Source of the DNA: Bradyrhizobium sp. BRP22
GTDB lineage: Bacteria; Pseudomonadota; Alphaproteobacteria; Rhizobiales; Xanthobacteraceae
NCBI RefSeq assembly: GCF_020194175.1
Contig: NZ_JADYVX010000020.1
Span: forward strand, 62,001 to 126,000
Direction of reading: 5' to 3'
Length of the DNA stretch: 64,000 nt
The translations under genes were made by a program, and so were the position numbers. Positions 61,400 to 64,000 of this stretch are shown in pieces. Below the pieces are notes generated by a model. It was given only the letters and a program-made list of their open reading frames with translations. It did not search any database and was not told where the DNA came from. Numbering within the stretch: position 1 is the stretch's first letter; each line of letters opens with the position of its first letter.

Positions 61400-62739
61400 G
61401 CCGGCGGCGTGCCGTTCACATCGAGCACATGGCCGGCAAGATAGAGCGAGCCCGTGATCAGGATCCGCGGCGGCACCTCATAAGCAAGCTGCGAGAGCGC
61501 CCGCAGCGCAGCCTCCACGCTGGCCGCGATCTCGACGCGCATGCCGAACACACGCGCCGCATCCGCCAGCCGATCCGGCGGCATGGCGCCCGCACGGCCC
61601 GGAATCTCGACCGCGATGATATGGCGCGTCAGGCCGGCGAAATTGGCGAGGAAGCCGGATGCATCCTTGTTCGCCATCATGCCCGCGATCACGACCAGCG
61701 GGCGCGACACCCGCTCCTCGAGGTCGCCGAGCGCGGCGGCGGCCACGCGGCCGCCTTCGGCATTGTGTCCGCCGTCGAGCCAGATCTCGGAGCCCGGCGG
61801 CGCCAGACTGACCAGCGCACCCGAGGCCAGACGCTGCATCCGCGCCGGCCATTCCGCGTTGACGATGCCGGCCTCGAACGCGGGGATGCCGATCTTGAAC
61901 GCGTCGATCGCGCGCAGCGTCGCAATCGCCAGTCCGGCGTTGTCGAACTGATGACGGCCGAACAGTTTTGGCGCCGCCAGATCCATCAGGCCGCGATCAT
62001 CCTGATAGACCAGCCGGCCGCGCTCGACCCCGACATGCCATTGCTGTCCGGCCATGTGCAGCGGCGCACGCCGGCGCGCCGCCTGCGCCTCGACGACTGC
62101 CATCGCGTCCGCCGACTGCTCGGCCGAGATCACCGGCACGCCGCGCTTGATGATCGCGGCCTTCTCACCGGCGATCGCGGTCAAGGTATCCCCGAGGAAT
62201 TCGGTGTGATCCATGCTGATCGGCGCGATGACGGAGGCAACTGGCGTCTCGACCACATTGGTCGAATCCAGCCGGCCGCCGAGACCGACCTCCAATAGCG
62301 TGACGTCTGCCGGATGCTTGGCGAACAGGAAGAACGCCGCCGCGGTCTCGATCTCGAAGATCGTGATCGGATCGCCATCATTGACGGCTTCGCAATGTTC
62401 GAGCGCCGAGCGCAGCTCGTCGTCATCGACCAGCCCGCCGCCGCCGACGTGGCCAAGGCGGTAGCATTCGTTCAGCCGCACCAGATAGGGCGAGGTGAAG
62501 ACGTGCACGCGCAGGCCGGCCGCCTCCAGGATCGCGCGCAGATAGGCAATCGTCGAGCCCTTGCCATTGGTGCCGGCAACATGGATCACCGGCGGCAGCT
62601 TGCGCTCGGGATGATCGAGCCGCGCGAGCAGCCCATGCATGCGATCGAGGCTGAGGTCGATCGTCTTCGGATGCAGCGCCGACAGGCGCGCAACCAGCTC
62701 GCCGAGCGGCGGCGATGGCTGGGCGGCGGGTACGCTCAC
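61396..62739 (-). CDS. folC: Dihydrofolate synthase/folylpolyglutamate synthase
   Basis: Mur-ligase-like enzyme of 447 residues that adds glutamate to dihydropteroate and to folates. The ATP loop is VAGTNGKGSTIAYLRAIL (about 53-70), followed by FTSPYLVRLNECYR, LLEVGLGGRLDSTNV and DGGHNAEGGRVAAA. GTG 62737-62739 overlaps the accD stop (TGA at 62736-62738) and gives VSVPAAQPSP. An upstream frame to 62856 lies inside accD and is rejected. The accD-folC pair is widely conserved. Confidence 0.95.
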   Translation of the reverse strand: MSVPAAQPSPPLGELVARLSALHPKTIDLSLDRMHGLLARLDHPERKLPPVIHVAGTNGKGSTIAYLRAILEAAGLRVHVFTSPYLVRLNECYRLGHVGGGGLVDDDELRSALEHCEAVNDGDPITIFEIETAAAFFLFAKHPADVTLLEVGLGGRLDSTNVVETPVASVIAPISMDHTEFLGDTLTAIAGEKAAIIKRGVPVISAEQSADAMAVVEAQAARRRAPLHMAGQQWHVGVERGRLVYQDDRGLMDLAAPKLFGRHQFDNAGLAIATLRAIDAFKIGIPAFEAGIVNAEWPARMQRLASGALVSLAPPGSEIWLDGGHNAEGGRVAAAALGDLEERVSRPLVVIAGMMANKDASGFLANFAGLTRHIIAVEIPGRAGAMPPDRLADAARVFGMRVEIAASVEAALRALSQLAYEVPPRILITGSLYLAGHVLDVNGTPPA

Positions 62740-63677
62740 GCGTGGGGCGCTGCCGGCACGGTTTCCGGTGCCGAGACGATCTGTGTGGGCGTAGTGACCT
62801 CCGGCGCGGGCCTCAGGGGCGCCTGCAGCGGCGGCGATTTGGTGAGCAGGCGGCACAGCCGCGCCAGCGTCGCGCGCATGTCATGGCGATGCACGACCAT
62901 GTCGACCATGCCGTGTTCGCGCAGATATTCGGCGCGCTGGAATCCCTCCGGCAGTTTCTCGCGGATGGTCTGCTCGATCACGCGCGCGCCGGCGAAGCCG
63001 ATCAAGGCACCCGGCTCGGCGATATGCACGTCGCCCAGCATCGCATAGGAGGCGGTGACGCCGCCGGTGGTCGGATTGGTCAGCACGACGATGTAGGGCT
63101 GCTTGGCCTCGCGCAGCATCTGCACGCCCACCGTGGTGCGCGGCATCTGCATCAGCGACAGGATGCCTTCCTGCATCCGCGCGCCGCCGGAGGCTGCGAA
63201 CACGATGAAGGGCGACCTCTTCTCAACCGCGAGCTCGAGCCCGCGCACCATCGCCTCGCCGGCGGCCATGCCGAGCGAGCCGCCCATGAAATCGAAATCC
63301 TGCACTGCGATCACGACGCCGGCGCCTTCGAGCTTGCCATAGCCGACCTTGATCGCATCGTTCAAACTGGTCTTCGCCCGCGCATCCTTGATGCGGTCGA
63401 CATATTTACGTTCGTCGCGGAATTTCAGCGGGTCCGGCGTTACCTCCGGCAGCGCCACGTCGAACCAGGTCTCGTTGTCGAAGATCGACTTCAGCCGCGC
63501 CACCGCGCCCATCCGCATGTGGTAGTTCGAGCCGGGAATGACGAACTGGTTGGCCTCGACGTCCTTGTAGAACACGAGCTGCCCGGAATCCGGGCACTTG
63601 ATCCAAAGGTTCTCCGGCGTCTCGCGCCGCAGGATGCTGCGGATCTTCGGCCGGACGACATTGGTGAGCCAGTTCAT
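62736..63677 (-). CDS. accD: Acetyl-CoA carboxylase carboxyltransferase subunit beta
   Basis: Carboxyltransferase beta subunit of 313 residues that, with AccA, moves the carboxyl group from biotin to acetyl-CoA to make malonyl-CoA for fatty acid synthesis. It starts MNWLTNVVRPKIRS at ATG 63675-63677. The N-terminal zinc ribbon of E. coli AccD (four cysteines) is reduced to one Cys in KCPDSGQLVFYKD. The crotonase-like core is intact (DFMGGSLGMAAGEA, FAASGGARMQEG, TNPTTGGVTASYAMLGD). A Pro/Ala/Thr-rich tail follows at about 285. It lies between trpA and folC. Confidence 0.95.
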   Translation of the reverse strand: MNWLTNVVRPKIRSILRRETPENLWIKCPDSGQLVFYKDVEANQFVIPGSNYHMRMGAVARLKSIFDNETWFDVALPEVTPDPLKFRDERKYVDRIKDARAKTSLNDAIKVGYGKLEGAGVVIAVQDFDFMGGSLGMAAGEAMVRGLELAVEKRSPFIVFAASGGARMQEGILSLMQMPRTTVGVQMLREAKQPYIVVLTNPTTGGVTASYAMLGDVHIAEPGALIGFAGARVIEQTIREKLPEGFQRAEYLREHGMVDMVVHRHDMRATLARLCRLLTKSPPLQAPLRPAPEVTTPTQIVSAPETVPAAPHA

Positions 63678-63769
63678 GCTTCGCTCCGAAATGCGGTCGG
63701 TTCCGCATTGACTGAACATATGGCGGTCCGGGTAACGCCCGGCAAGCCGCCCACTATGACGATCGCAGC

Positions 63770-64000
63770 CTATTCGGCCGCTTGTTTGGCGCCCCGGACG
63801 CCCTGCGCGAGGGACGCGACGAGATCAGCCACGGCAGTCACCGTCTTGGCGGTCGCCCGCCCTTCCGCATCGAGGCTGCCGCGCACCGCATCGACCAATG
63901 CGGTGCCGACCACGGCGCCGTCGGCATGCTCGGCAATCGCCCGCGCGGTGTCCGGCGTGCGGATGCCGAACCCGACGCAAACCGGCAGTTTGGTATGCCG
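63770..64000 (-). CDS. trpA: Tryptophan synthase alpha chain, 3' part
   Basis: The last 76 residues of TrpA, running off the right edge. It ends KLPVCVGFGIRTPDTARAIA, EHADGAVVGTALVDAV and a helix to the stop TAG (63770-63772). TrpA cleaves indole-3-glycerol phosphate to indole for the TrpB subunit. The segment GFGIRTP and GTALVDAV form the phosphate-binding site. It lies 92 bp upstream of accD on the same strand, the common trpA-accD-folC arrangement. Confidence 0.95.
   Translation of the reverse strand, partial: RHTKLPVCVGFGIRTPDTARAIAEHADGAVVGTALVDAVRGSLDAEGRATAKTVTAVADLVASLAQGVRGAKQAAE

Noticed and set aside
61396..62856. folC start upstream at 62856
   Set aside because: That region encodes the accD C-terminus; the GTG overlapping the accD stop is the usual coupled start.

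Overview
The window is a chromosomal core segment of an alphaproteobacterium, most likely Bradyrhizobium or a close relative in the Nitrobacteraceae. I base this on gene order (murJ-trpS, tsaB-rimI-fur-miaB-phoH-ybeY-corC-lnt, rimP-nusA-ylxR-infB-rbfA-truB-rpsO-pnp, irr//fabA-fabB-fabI, mutM//ubiE-ubiB-coaBC-dut, divL-tsaE-murU-addB-addA-trxA, trpA-accD-folC), high GC, an Irr protein with a heme regulatory motif, a DivL-type kinase with tyrosine in the H-box, and the dispersed palindromic repeats typical of that family. No tRNA, rRNA, CRISPR array, insertion sequence or prophage was seen.

Layout. 1-357: start of a PfkB-family kinase on the minus strand. 445-12818: cell-envelope, translation and tRNA/rRNA-maturation genes on the plus strand (murJ, trpS, a universal stress protein, an Nfu-type Fe-S scaffold, tsaB, rimI, fur/mur, a HAD phosphatase, miaB, phoH, ybeY, a CBS/CorC protein, lnt). 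13076-15523: an XRE regulator, an M20 peptidase and trmB. 15756-16832: a DUF2336 protein on the minus strand. 16963-27659: the rimP-to-pnp translation/RNA-decay cluster, with a short terminated leader or small RNA at its head. 27868-29259: Tat-exported superoxide dismutase and a broken glutathione transferase. 29321-32054: the minus-strand fabA-fabB-fabI set, divergent from irr (32378-32866). 33011-41179: an accessory stretch (SH3 protein, glycerate/glyoxylate dehydrogenase, LysR with aldo/keto reductase, MoeB, a degenerate trypsin-like protein, gamma-glutamyltransferase). 41210-46565: mutM, divergent from ubiE-ubiB-coaBC-dut. 46901-59466: divL, a tsaE-amgK fusion, a PilZ protein, murU, addB, addA and trxA. 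59563-64000: an ATP-dependent ligase and the minus-strand trpA-accD-folC-phosphoesterase group.

The most unusual object is CoaBC (44692-46110). This coenzyme A biosynthesis enzyme carries, in one uninterrupted frame, an N-terminal ribbon-helix-helix domain of the FitA antitoxin type. The 52-bp gap in front of the gene holds an 11-bp-arm inverted repeat and several FitA-like half-sites. This suggests a metabolic enzyme that binds its own promoter. Also notable are the tyrosine-type DivL with clustered GANTC sites upstream, the TsaE-AmgK fusion with a PilZ gene placed between it and murU, and a peptidoglycan-binding protein whose trypsin-like domain has lost its catalytic histidine.

Most intergenic gaps are filled by at least eight families of palindromic repeats. 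Several of them supply or touch the start or stop codons of neighbouring genes (HAD phosphatase, tsaB, LysR, ylxR/infB, M20 peptidase).
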